The notes under the pieces: generated by a model | Told to the model about the DNA's origin: nothing | What the model saw: only the letters and a program-made list of their open reading frames with translations | Databases searched by the model: none | Translations under genes and position numbers: made by a program | DNA from: Clostridium saudiense | GTDB lineage: Bacteria > Bacillota > Clostridia > Clostridiales > Clostridiaceae | Length of the DNA: 39,899 bases | Assembly: GCF_000577815.1 (NCBI RefSeq) | Contig: NZ_CBYM010000033.1 | Span: 1-39,899, forward strand | Direction of reading: 5' to 3' | Part shown: one piece after another, positions 33,117 through 39,899 of the stretch | Numbering within the stretch: the stretch's first letter is position 1 | Layout: each line of letters begins with the position of its first letter

Positions 33117-34400
33117 ATGGTTAGTAGAACTATAGGAAAAAATAAATTTAGTATTTGGATACCAATGTTAATAGCTACTGTAGCAATAATTATATACTTA
33201 GTTTTTAAAAATAATAATATAGATCCTAACATACTTTTCTATATAAATATATATGTGATAATTAGAATTCTTATTAAATCCAAGTTTTCAATTATATCAC
33301 TTATAATGTTATTAACTAATTATATACTGATAAGTGCATTTGCTCAATATAATTATGGTAATACTTATGGGGTATTAGCTTTAAATATAATACCACTACA
33401 TTATAAAGAAATAATAATTACTATATTTTTATTCAATGTAGTAATGTATATTTGGATAAGGTTTAGTAATTTGCTTAGGAATGAAAAGAAATTATTAAAA
33501 TGTAATATTAAAATTTCAAGAAATGCAATATATTTTTGTTGTGTAATTTCTATAGTGGCTGCAATAATAGCATTTCCAACAATACCATTTGTTTGGACAG
33601 GAGATAATAGGTTTATTGCGCTTTTGCCAGGAAATGGATGGAATCACTTGTCGCTATGTAGTTTATTAATAGCAACAACTCAAATAAAAAGAAGTAAGGT
33701 TGTATTACCTACTTTAATATTTACTGTATTTTGGTTTTTATCTCATTATGAAAGAGTAGATATTATTGGGTTTTTAATGGCATTTATAATAATTATATTA
33801 GTAAAAAGGGATATAAAAGTTACTATTAAAACTATATTTAAATACGGAACATTAGTATTTCTTTTATTAATGTTAATGGTATATCTAGGGGAATATAGGG
33901 CTGGAAACACTCAATTAAAATTAAGTGAATTATTAAGAAAAGTGATAATACAAAATACTGCATGCGATTTAACATATGTCTATAATTCAAGTATAGAATT
34001 TGTTGAAAATGAGGAATTATTATATGGAAAGACATATAGTACTTATATTAATGGAATGGTACCACTTGTTGATACACCATATAGAGCTGGAGGGATAATT
34101 AGAGAAAAGTATAATACTCCAGGGGGAGAATTCATTTTAACAGAGCCATTAATTAATTTTGGATTATTAGGAGTAGTTATTTTTACAAATTTATTTTGTA
34201 TTATTTTAAATATTATAACAAAAAAAGTAGGATTTTATAGGTATATTCTTTTTATTTTCTTAATTATAACTTCATTTAGATATTGCTGGTATGGATTTTC
34301 TTATATTCAAACTGCTATTGTATATTTTATACCATTTGTAGTTATAGGAAGCATTGTGTTATCTAGAAATAAAGTAATAATATATTATGAAAAAAAATAA
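33117..34400 (+). CDS. wzy: Wzy-like oligosaccharide repeat-unit polymerase
   Basis: This 427-residue integral membrane protein has about 10-11 hydrophobic helices and a large extracytoplasmic loop at about residues 260-345 (GEYRAGNTQLKLSE, YSTYINGMVPLVDTPYRAGG, PGGEFILTEPLINFGLLGV). Size, topology, the long loop and the place between glycosyltransferases and flippase match Wzy polymerases of the O-antigen/EPS type. Sequence conservation in this family is low, so the call rests largely on layout. It overlaps the next gene by 14 bases if that gene starts at 34387. Confidence 0.8.
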   Translation: MVSRTIGKNKFSIWIPMLIATVAIIIYLVFKNNNIDPNILFYINIYVIIRILIKSKFSIISLIMLLTNYILISAFAQYNYGNTYGVLALNIIPLHYKEIIITIFLFNVVMYIWIRFSNLLRNEKKLLKCNIKISRNAIYFCCVISIVAAIIAFPTIPFVWTGDNRFIALLPGNGWNHLSLCSLLIATTQIKRSKVVLPTLIFTVFWFLSHYERVDIIGFLMAFIIIILVKRDIKVTIKTIFKYGTLVFLLLMLMVYLGEYRAGNTQLKLSELLRKVIIQNTACDLTYVYNSSIEFVENEELLYGKTYSTYINGMVPLVDTPYRAGGIIREKYNTPGGEFILTEPLINFGLLGVVIFTNLFCIILNIITKKVGFYRYILFIFLIITSFRYCWYGFSYIQTAIVYFIPFVVIGSIVLSRNKVIIYYEKK

Positions 34401-35625
34401 TAATGGAGAGGAGAAGTATAATATAAATGTATATTATACACAAAGTGATATGAACAAAAAAAATAATATAAAAATAGGTGTTGTAAATTGTTTTCAAATA
34501 AAAAATTATGGAAGTGTCCTTCAGTCTTATGCGACCCAAAAAATCGTACAAGATTTAGGGTATGAAGTGGAGAGTATATACTATAATAAAGATAAATCTT
34601 TTAAACAGATTATGAATTATTTACCACAGTTGATGTTACCATCAGTTATTAAGATGAAATATAAAAATATTAAAAAAAGTAGATACATAAGGAGTAAGGG
34701 AAAAGACTTTAGAAAGAATTTTGAAATAAGAAATGATAAATTTAATGAATTTGTAGATAAAAACTTTATAAAATCACCACACTTTATAGGATATAATTCT
34801 CTTAAAAATAATTATAAAAGATATGATATTGTATTATTAGGAAGTGACCAGGTATGGCATCCGATAAATTTAGGAAGTCATTACTATACTTTGGAATGGG
34901 TTGGTAAAGAAACTAAAAAAGTTACATATTCAGCAAGTTTTGGGGTATCTCAGGTGCCATCAATACAAAAAAATAGTACAAGGAATTATCTTAGCAAGAT
35001 AGATAGTATTTCAGTAAGAGAAACAGCAGGTCAAAAAATTGTAAATGATATGATTGGTAAGTCTGTGCCAGTAGTTGTAGACCCAACTATGTTATTTAGC
35101 GCTAATGAATGGGACAAAGTTTGTTTAGAAAAGAAATTTATTAATGAAGATTATATATTCTGTTATTATTTAGGTGAGAATGAGCAACATAGAAAAGCGG
35201 CGGAGAAATTAAGTGAAAAAACTGGGTATAAGATTGTGACGTTACCATTTATGGATGAGATTGTAGAAGGAGATTTTAAATTTGGTGATATAGTTAGATA
35301 CGATGTTGGCCCAGCTGAGTTTTTAAATCTTATTAAAAATGCTAAATATGTGTGTACAGATTCATTCCATGGGACAGTGTATTCGGCTATTTATCAAAAA
35401 AAATTCATTATTTTTAATAGATACTCTGAGACAGCTAAGGGTTCAACAAACTCTAGAATTCACACATTATTAAATAGTTTAAATTTAAGTAGCAGGAAAT
35501 ATGACCAGAAGGTGGATATACTAACTCAAATGGAAGAAGAAATAAATTATGATAGTGTAAACAAGAGAATTGATGACCTAAGAAATAACTCTATAAATTA
35601 TTTAGTAGAGGCTTTGAAAAATTAA
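34387..35625 (+). CDS. Polysaccharide pyruvyl transferase family protein
   Basis: This 412-residue protein adds a ketal-linked pyruvate from phosphoenolpyruvate to a sugar in the family's known cases (CsaB/WcaK type). Diagnostic segments are IGVVNCFQIKNYGSVLQSYA, VLLGSDQVWH, KVTYSASFG, ISVRETAG, VVVDPTMLF and CTDSFHGTVYSAIY. The first 20 residues are polar and may not be translated: ATG 34387 lacks a good ribosome binding site, and GGAGAGGAG at 34405-34413 would suit a later start, such as ATG 34450. The next gene encodes an FrhB-like protein, a frequent neighbour of this family in clostridial loci. Confidence 0.88.
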   Translation: MKKNNNGEEKYNINVYYTQSDMNKKNNIKIGVVNCFQIKNYGSVLQSYATQKIVQDLGYEVESIYYNKDKSFKQIMNYLPQLMLPSVIKMKYKNIKKSRYIRSKGKDFRKNFEIRNDKFNEFVDKNFIKSPHFIGYNSLKNNYKRYDIVLLGSDQVWHPINLGSHYYTLEWVGKETKKVTYSASFGVSQVPSIQKNSTRNYLSKIDSISVRETAGQKIVNDMIGKSVPVVVDPTMLFSANEWDKVCLEKKFINEDYIFCYYLGENEQHRKAAEKLSEKTGYKIVTLPFMDEIVEGDFKFGDIVRYDVGPAEFLNLIKNAKYVCTDSFHGTVYSAIYQKKFIIFNRYSETAKGSTNSRIHTLLNSLNLSSRKYDQKVDILTQMEEEINYDSVNKRIDDLRNNSINYLVEALKN

Positions 35626-35637
35626 TAAATTGGAAAG

Positions 35638-36660
35638 ATGGTTTTTATAGATATGAATAAAGAAATGAAAAGAAGGTTAATAGCAGTCCAAAACATTAAT
35701 GATGATGTTAGACAGAAAAGCACTTCAGGAGGCGTATTTACTGTTATCTCACAATATGTTCTTAGAAAAAAAGGTGTAGTATTTGGAGCAAAATTTGATT
35801 CGAATTTTAATGTAATTCATTCATTTGTAGAAAATGAACATGATTTAAGTCAATTTAGAGGATCAAAATATGTTCAAAGTGAATTGGGTGATTCATTTAT
35901 TAAAGTAGAAAAGTTTTTATTAGAGGATAGATGGGTATGTTTTAGTGGAACTCCTTGTCAAATAAGCGGATTAAAGTCATTTCTAAGAAAAGATTATGAA
36001 AAACTAATTACGGTAGATGTAGTTTGTAAGGGAGTTCCATCTCCAAAGGTATGGAGAAAGTATATGAATTATCAAGAAGAAAAACATGGCGGAAAAATTA
36101 TTAAGGTTGGGTTTAGAGAAAAAAAATATGGGTTCTCTAGTACAGTAATGGCGTTAGAATTTGATAATGGGAAAAAATATTATAAAGGTCATGAAACAGA
36201 TTTAATGCTAAAGCCTTATGTTAAAGAATTAATTTCTAGACCAAGTTGTTATGCATGCCCTTTTAAGGGAGATGAGCATTGTAGTGATTTTACTATTTTT
36301 GACTGCTGGAGTATAGGTGATTATAGTAAAGATATGGATGATGATAAGGGAACAACAGCAGTAATATTAAATTCGAAATTAGCTAATACAGTATTTGAGG
36401 AAATAATAGATCAAGTAAGATTTATAGATATTCCTTATGATAAGGTTATAGAAACAGATGGAACAATGGTCGTAAATTCAGCTAAAGTTAATGCATATAG
36501 AAATGAATATTATAAAAATATTGATTCGTTAAGCTTTGATGAATTAAGTGATAAATTTTGTAAAAGGACTAGTAAAGATAAAGTTAAAGCTATAGTAAAA
36601 CCAATATTGTACAATGTTGGAATATTAAGAGCTGTTAAGAAAATTAAAGGTGTATTTTAA
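35638..36660 (+). CDS. FrhB-like (coenzyme F420 hydrogenase/dehydrogenase beta subunit) protein lacking its ferredoxin domain
   Basis: This 340-residue protein contains the FrhB N and C domains: KSTSGGVFTVISQYVLRKKG, GSKYVQSELGD, CFSGTPCQISGLK, VDVVCKGVPSPKVWRKYM, and the Cys-rich RPSCYACPFKGDEHCSDFTI plus DCWSIGDY. Relatives in polysaccharide loci normally begin with a 2x[4Fe-4S] ferredoxin domain. Here that domain is absent, but a free one is encoded at 38383. Such proteins are presumed flavin-dependent oxidoreductases acting on sugars next to pyruvyl transferases; the reaction here is unproven. ATG 35638 and 35653 are both possible starts. Confidence 0.85.
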   Translation: MVFIDMNKEMKRRLIAVQNINDDVRQKSTSGGVFTVISQYVLRKKGVVFGAKFDSNFNVIHSFVENEHDLSQFRGSKYVQSELGDSFIKVEKFLLEDRWVCFSGTPCQISGLKSFLRKDYEKLITVDVVCKGVPSPKVWRKYMNYQEEKHGGKIIKVGFREKKYGFSSTVMALEFDNGKKYYKGHETDLMLKPYVKELISRPSCYACPFKGDEHCSDFTIFDCWSIGDYSKDMDDDKGTTAVILNSKLANTVFEEIIDQVRFIDIPYDKVIETDGTMVVNSAKVNAYRNEYYKNIDSLSFDELSDKFCKRTSKDKVKAIVKPILYNVGILRAVKKIKGVF

Positions 36661-36691
36661 AATAAATTTAGAATAGCAAGGAGTAGTATTA

Positions 36692-38107
36692 TTGAAGCGT
36701 GGAATAAAAAATATTATTTATAATGTCTCATATGCATTTTTTGCGCAAGGTATATCATTATGTTTAAGTTTAATGCTATCATTTATATTACCTAAAGTTC
36801 TGGGGGTTGCTGAATTTGGATATTGGCAATTATATATGTTCTATTCATTATATACAATGATATTTCAATTAGGATTAGCTGATGGAATATACTTAAGAAT
36901 TGGTGGTAAGAAATATGAGGAGATTAACTTATCAATTTTAAAGTCACAATACATTATATTAATGATGTTTCAAGTGATTTTTGGAATTATTATATTAAGT
37001 TTAGGTTTTATAATAGACATAGGATCTAATAGAAAAATAGTTTTAATATGTTTAGCTATTACTATTATTGTTATGAATAGCAATCTGTATTTTGGGTATA
37101 TATTCCAAAGTGTTAATAAAACTAAATGGTTCTCTACTTCAATTTTTATTGAGAAGTTTTTTAGTATAATTCTTGCAATAGTTCTAATTGTAATAAAATG
37201 CAAAAAATTTGAATATTATATTTATGTTATAGTTTTTTCAAAAGTATGTGCATTTATTTACTGTTTATATATGGCAAGAAATATTATTAGTGCAAGAACG
37301 GTTGAGTTAAAAGTTGCACTAAAGGAATGTAAAATTAATATTTGCGTTGGAAGTAGTCTTATGATTTCCAGCTTAGCAAGTATGTTGATTATTGGATCAA
37401 GTAGACAAATAATAGATATGAATTTTGGTATTGAGGAATTTGGAAAGTTTTCATTTTCATTGTCTGCAACTCAATTTATTCTACAGTTTACTGCACAAAT
37501 AAGTTTAGTACTATATCCTATATTATGTAGAATGAAAAAGCAAAAAATAAAAGTATTTTATGAAAATACTAGACTAGCTATAGGAGTTTTATTATCAGGT
37601 TTTTTATTGTTATATTATCCTATTTCAATAATTTTAGTAAAATGGCTACCGCAATATTCAGATAGTATTAAATATATGGTAATAATGTTTCCTATATTAG
37701 TATATGATAGCAAGATGCACTTATATGGAACATTATATTTAAAAGTTTTTAGGCTTGAAAAAAAATTACTTAAAATAAACATTATTTCATGCATAATAAG
37801 TATTATTTTATCGTTAATTGGAGCATACATATTCCATAATATAAAGATTGTGGCACTTTTTATGGTGTTAGTTATTATGATAAGATTTTATTTAGCTGAA
37901 TATGTTTTAGTAGATTATTTAAATACATCAAAGAAGTCGTATATAATAAATAATTTATTAGAAGCAATATTAACAATTGTGTTCGTATTAGTATTTTGGT
38001 TTGTTAATAATATTATAGGTTTCATTTTATATTTTTTACTGTTTGTGATGATGGTACTAATAAATGGAAAGAGTTATATAAAGTGTATAGATATGTTGAA
38101 AAAATAG
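36692..38107 (+). CDS. wzx: Wzx-like repeat-unit flippase (MOP superfamily)
   Basis: This 471-residue protein has about 14 hydrophobic helices. The N-terminus (NVSYAFFAQGISLCLSLMLS, FILPKVLGVAEFGYWQLYMF) is the typical polysaccharide transporter start, with the PKxLGxxxFGxWQ pattern. It flips undecaprenyl-linked units across the membrane for Wzy polymerisation. TTG 36692 follows AAGGAG by 7 bases. It separates the FrhB-like gene from its likely ferredoxin domain. Confidence 0.9.
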   Translation: MKRGIKNIIYNVSYAFFAQGISLCLSLMLSFILPKVLGVAEFGYWQLYMFYSLYTMIFQLGLADGIYLRIGGKKYEEINLSILKSQYIILMMFQVIFGIIILSLGFIIDIGSNRKIVLICLAITIIVMNSNLYFGYIFQSVNKTKWFSTSIFIEKFFSIILAIVLIVIKCKKFEYYIYVIVFSKVCAFIYCLYMARNIISARTVELKVALKECKINICVGSSLMISSLASMLIIGSSRQIIDMNFGIEEFGKFSFSLSATQFILQFTAQISLVLYPILCRMKKQKIKVFYENTRLAIGVLLSGFLLLYYPISIILVKWLPQYSDSIKYMVIMFPILVYDSKMHLYGTLYLKVFRLEKKLLKINIISCIISIILSLIGAYIFHNIKIVALFMVLVIMIRFYLAEYVLVDYLNTSKKSYIINNLLEAILTIVFVLVFWFVNNIIGFILYFLLFVMMVLINGKSYIKCIDMLKK

Positions 38108-38155
38108 ACCTTTAAGATTTAATAGAGTATGATAATTGAATATTTGAAAAACTTA

Positions 38156-38197
38156 TATAAGAAGCTTTATATTCTTATATGTGTAAAGCATCTTATA
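38156..38197 (+). terminator. Hairpin after the flippase gene
   Basis: tataaga + gcttta (38156-38169) pairs with taaagc + tcttata (38184-38197), with one mismatched pair. The stem is strong but the following sequence is aaaatttt without a clean T run, so termination is possible but may be partial. A further 185 AT-rich bases precede the next gene. Confidence 0.4.
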
Positions 38198-38382
38198 AAA
38201 TTTTATAATTTTGAAAGTATATCATTAATTTCGGGGCTTTTATTTAATTTAAGTTGTTAAAGATAAAAGAGCTAAGTTGTATTATGAAAGATAATTAGCC
38301 TAAGGAATTATGTATAAATGTTTTAGAGTAAAAATAGTGTAAGAATATTTACATTAAAGAGAGTATCAAGGAGAAGATAAGT

Positions 38383-38586
38383 ATGGAAAGGGATTATCCT
38401 ATATTATTTAAAAATAAGGAAGACTGTTGTGGCTGTTCTGCATGTATATATAGATGTCCAAAAGATGCAGTAAGCTTTTACAAAGACGAAGAAGGGTTTA
38501 ATTACCCTATTATTGACAAAGAGAAGTGCATAAAATGTTATATATGTGTAAGAGTCTGCCCTATGATTAAAGAAGGAGCAAAATAA
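38383..38586 (+). CDS. Stand-alone 2x[4Fe-4S] ferredoxin domain
   Basis: This 67-residue protein has two Cys clusters: CCGCSACIYRCP and CIKCYICVRVCP. The spacing GCSAC-3-CP and the linking segment DEEGFNYPIIDKEKC match the N-terminal ferredoxin domain of FrhB-type proteins found in polysaccharide loci, rather than stand-alone ferredoxins. The FrhB-like protein at 35638 lacks just this domain, so this gene may supply it in trans. GGAGAAG precedes ATG 38383. Its stop overlaps the next start by one base, so it is coupled to the acyltransferase gene. Confidence 0.82.
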   Translation: MERDYPILFKNKEDCCGCSACIYRCPKDAVSFYKDEEGFNYPIIDKEKCIKCYICVRVCPMIKEGAK

Positions 38587-39641
38587 TGGAGAGAGATTAT
38601 AGGCTGGATAATGCAAAGGCAATAGGAATATTTTTGGTTGTATTTGCACATGTAATGTCTACTTCAACTATTACAAATTATATATATTTATTCCATATGC
38701 CATTATTCTTTTTTATTTCAGGAAAAACAATGGCCATTAAGGAAGCTGAAATGCCTTGTATTAAATTTCTTATAAGAAAATTTAAAACAATATGTGTACC
38801 ATATTTTTCGTTTAGTTTAATATTTTATATATATTGGTATATTGTAGAGAGAAATATAAGGGATAAAATAAATATATCTACAACTAAAGTATTAGCAAAT
38901 ATTATTATAGCTCAAGGTAATGAAGAGTTATTTGTATTTAATGTAGTATTATGGTTTTTACCTTGTCTGTTTATTGCACAATTAATTGTATTTTTAATAA
39001 TAAAGAAAAAATACTCTAATAATACTGAAATTATATTTATAAGTATTTTATCTATTAGTGGTTATTTATTAAGTAAGTATTCGAATATCATGTTGCCATG
39101 GGTATTGGAAAGTGCGTTAATTAGTACAATTTTTATTTATTGTGGCTATAAGAATGAATTAAAGAAAAAAAATAATGATAATATAGAATATTTTAATAAC
39201 AATAGATTATTTTTGTTATGTTTAAGTTTATCTTTATTAATAAATCATTTTTTTGGTTCTTCAAATATACTTGCTAGGAAATATAGTTCTTATTTTAATT
39301 TTATATTGGCAGCATTTTGTGGAATATATATTGTTATGTATATTGCAAATAAATTTAAAAATAAATATGTGCAATCTGTAGGAATGAGTTCATTAATTAT
39401 AATGTTAGTTCATGAACCTATTAAAAGAGTAATAATTAAAGTAATGGAGCTATTATTGAATATTGAAGGGGAAATATTGAGAAAATCTATTGTTTTTTCA
39501 CTGTTAATTACATTGATAATCATTTTAGTTAGTATTATTATTGAAAAAATAATAATTAATTATTTTCCTTATATTATTGGAAAAAATAATAAGGATAAGA
39601 GATATATACTTAGTAAGTTTTATAAAATTAATAATACTTAA
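38586..39641 (+). CDS. Acyltransferase 3 family membrane protein
   Basis: This 351-residue protein has about 10 membrane helices and the N-terminal motif RLDNAKAIGIFLVVFAHVMS, including the His of the acyltransferase 3/NodX/OafA family, then LFHMPLFFFISG. It most resembles the fucose-4-O-acetylase-like branch and likely O-acetylates a sugar of the polysaccharide using cytoplasmic acetyl-CoA. The start overlaps the upstream stop (TAATG). A terminator-like hairpin follows 50 bases after its stop, so this may be the last gene of the locus. Confidence 0.9.
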   Translation: MERDYRLDNAKAIGIFLVVFAHVMSTSTITNYIYLFHMPLFFFISGKTMAIKEAEMPCIKFLIRKFKTICVPYFSFSLIFYIYWYIVERNIRDKINISTTKVLANIIIAQGNEELFVFNVVLWFLPCLFIAQLIVFLIIKKKYSNNTEIIFISILSISGYLLSKYSNIMLPWVLESALISTIFIYCGYKNELKKKNNDNIEYFNNNRLFLLCLSLSLLINHFFGSSNILARKYSSYFNFILAAFCGIYIVMYIANKFKNKYVQSVGMSSLIIMLVHEPIKRVIIKVMELLLNIEGEILRKSIVFSLLITLIIILVSIIIEKIIINYFPYIIGKNNKDKRYILSKFYKINNT

Positions 39642-39693
39642 TTAAAAATAATTATAGTTCAAATAAGTTAGCTATTTAAATTAAATTTTAATG

Positions 39694-39742
39694 GAGCTGT
39701 CGCAATAGAGGGTAAAAAAATCCGCTAGCGATAGCTCTTTTT
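39694..39742 (+). terminator. Rho-independent terminator at the end of the polysaccharide locus
   Basis: gagctgtcgc (39694-39703) pairs with gcgatagctc (39728-39737) with one G-U type pair, followed by TTTTT. The left arm begins with GGAGCTGTCGC, which also resembles an IS1182-type terminal repeat, so this could instead be the edge of an insertion sequence carrying a terminator. Confidence 0.65.
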
Positions 39743-39899
39743 CTATATTTTCAAAAAAATAATTGTACATTTTCGATTAAAATCAAATTGAATATAAAAA
39801 TAGACGCACTTAAATAAGCCTAATGAAAAAAGGCTTTAAAAATTTAAATTATGCAGTTTTCTTTAATTCAAATAAATGCTTACCAGTTCGAAATCATTC
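39743..39899. other. Right-edge intergenic sequence
   Basis: A 6-bp hairpin aagcct/aggctt (39816-39821 with 39831-39836) has a T-rich tail on the minus strand and may terminate a minus-strand gene beyond the edge. A minus-strand frame from 39898 ends at TAA after 11 residues (NDFELVSIYLN). It could be the C-terminus of a transposase, but it is too short to assign. Confidence 0.3.

Noticed and set aside
38383..38600. MERDY at the start of both the ferredoxin and acyltransferase proteins as a sign of duplication
   Set aside because: Only five residues agree and the codons differ; the proteins are otherwise unrelated.

Overview
The window is low-GC, gene-dense Firmicute DNA. Codon use, strong GGAGG-type ribosome binding sites, frequent TTG/GTG starts and the gene families (class B sortase, TcdR/UviA-type sigma factor, T7SSb secretion genes, CpsB/CpsC/CpsD capsule regulators) point to Clostridium sensu stricto. 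I cannot fix the species from sequence alone.

Layout. 1-4790: a MarR regulator with its own promoter and palindromic operator, then a two-gene heterodimeric ABC exporter ending at a strong terminator. 4960-6713: an orphan transposase-derived gene with an eroded active site, then 0.8 kb of non-coding DNA holding three perfect DnaA boxes and a 58-bp palindrome that recurs near 20.9 kb. 6714-14944: a compact type VII secretion cluster (EssC split by an in-frame stop, EsaB/YukD, two WXG100 proteins, DUF4176, a small helical partner and a glycine-zipper effector candidate). 15111-16235 (minus): a zinc-ribbon, one-TM protein with two YARHG domains. 16370-18380: structured repeats, prfC (RF3) and its terminator. 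18480-19152: an MntA/HepT-type toxin-antitoxin pair. 19795-20878: a tiny IPKTG sortase substrate and a class B sortase. 21212-23335 (minus): a beta-propeller-like gene split by an in-frame TGA. 23714-24688: a secreted Cys-Gln thioester-domain protein.

24870-39641 is a capsule/exopolysaccharide locus: CpsB phosphatase, two Wzz/CpsC-like proteins, CpsD tyrosine kinase, initiating sugar-phosphate transferase, GT8 and GT4 glycosyltransferases, Wzy-like polymerase, pyruvyl transferase, FrhB-like protein, Wzx flippase, a free 2x[4Fe-4S] ferredoxin domain and an acyltransferase. This fits a Wzx/Wzy-dependent pathway: CpsB/C/D tune polymerisation, the initiating transferase loads undecaprenyl phosphate, the glycosyltransferases build the unit, the pyruvyl and acyl transferases decorate it, and Wzx/Wzy export and polymerise it. 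Inserted on the opposite strand is a TcdR/UviA-like sigma factor preceded by two tandem LexA (SOS) boxes. Between the two wzz genes lie fossils of a partial tandem duplication of promoter, wzz1 and the start of wzz2.

The points most worth follow-up are the SOS-controlled sigma factor inside a capsule locus, the sortase paired with a substrate whose mature part is only about 12 residues, the compact T7SS with a nonsense-split EssC and a glycine-zipper effector, the ferredoxin domain separated from its FrhB partner, and the DnaA-box cluster away from any dnaA gene. All calls were made by reading the sequence; no database search was run.
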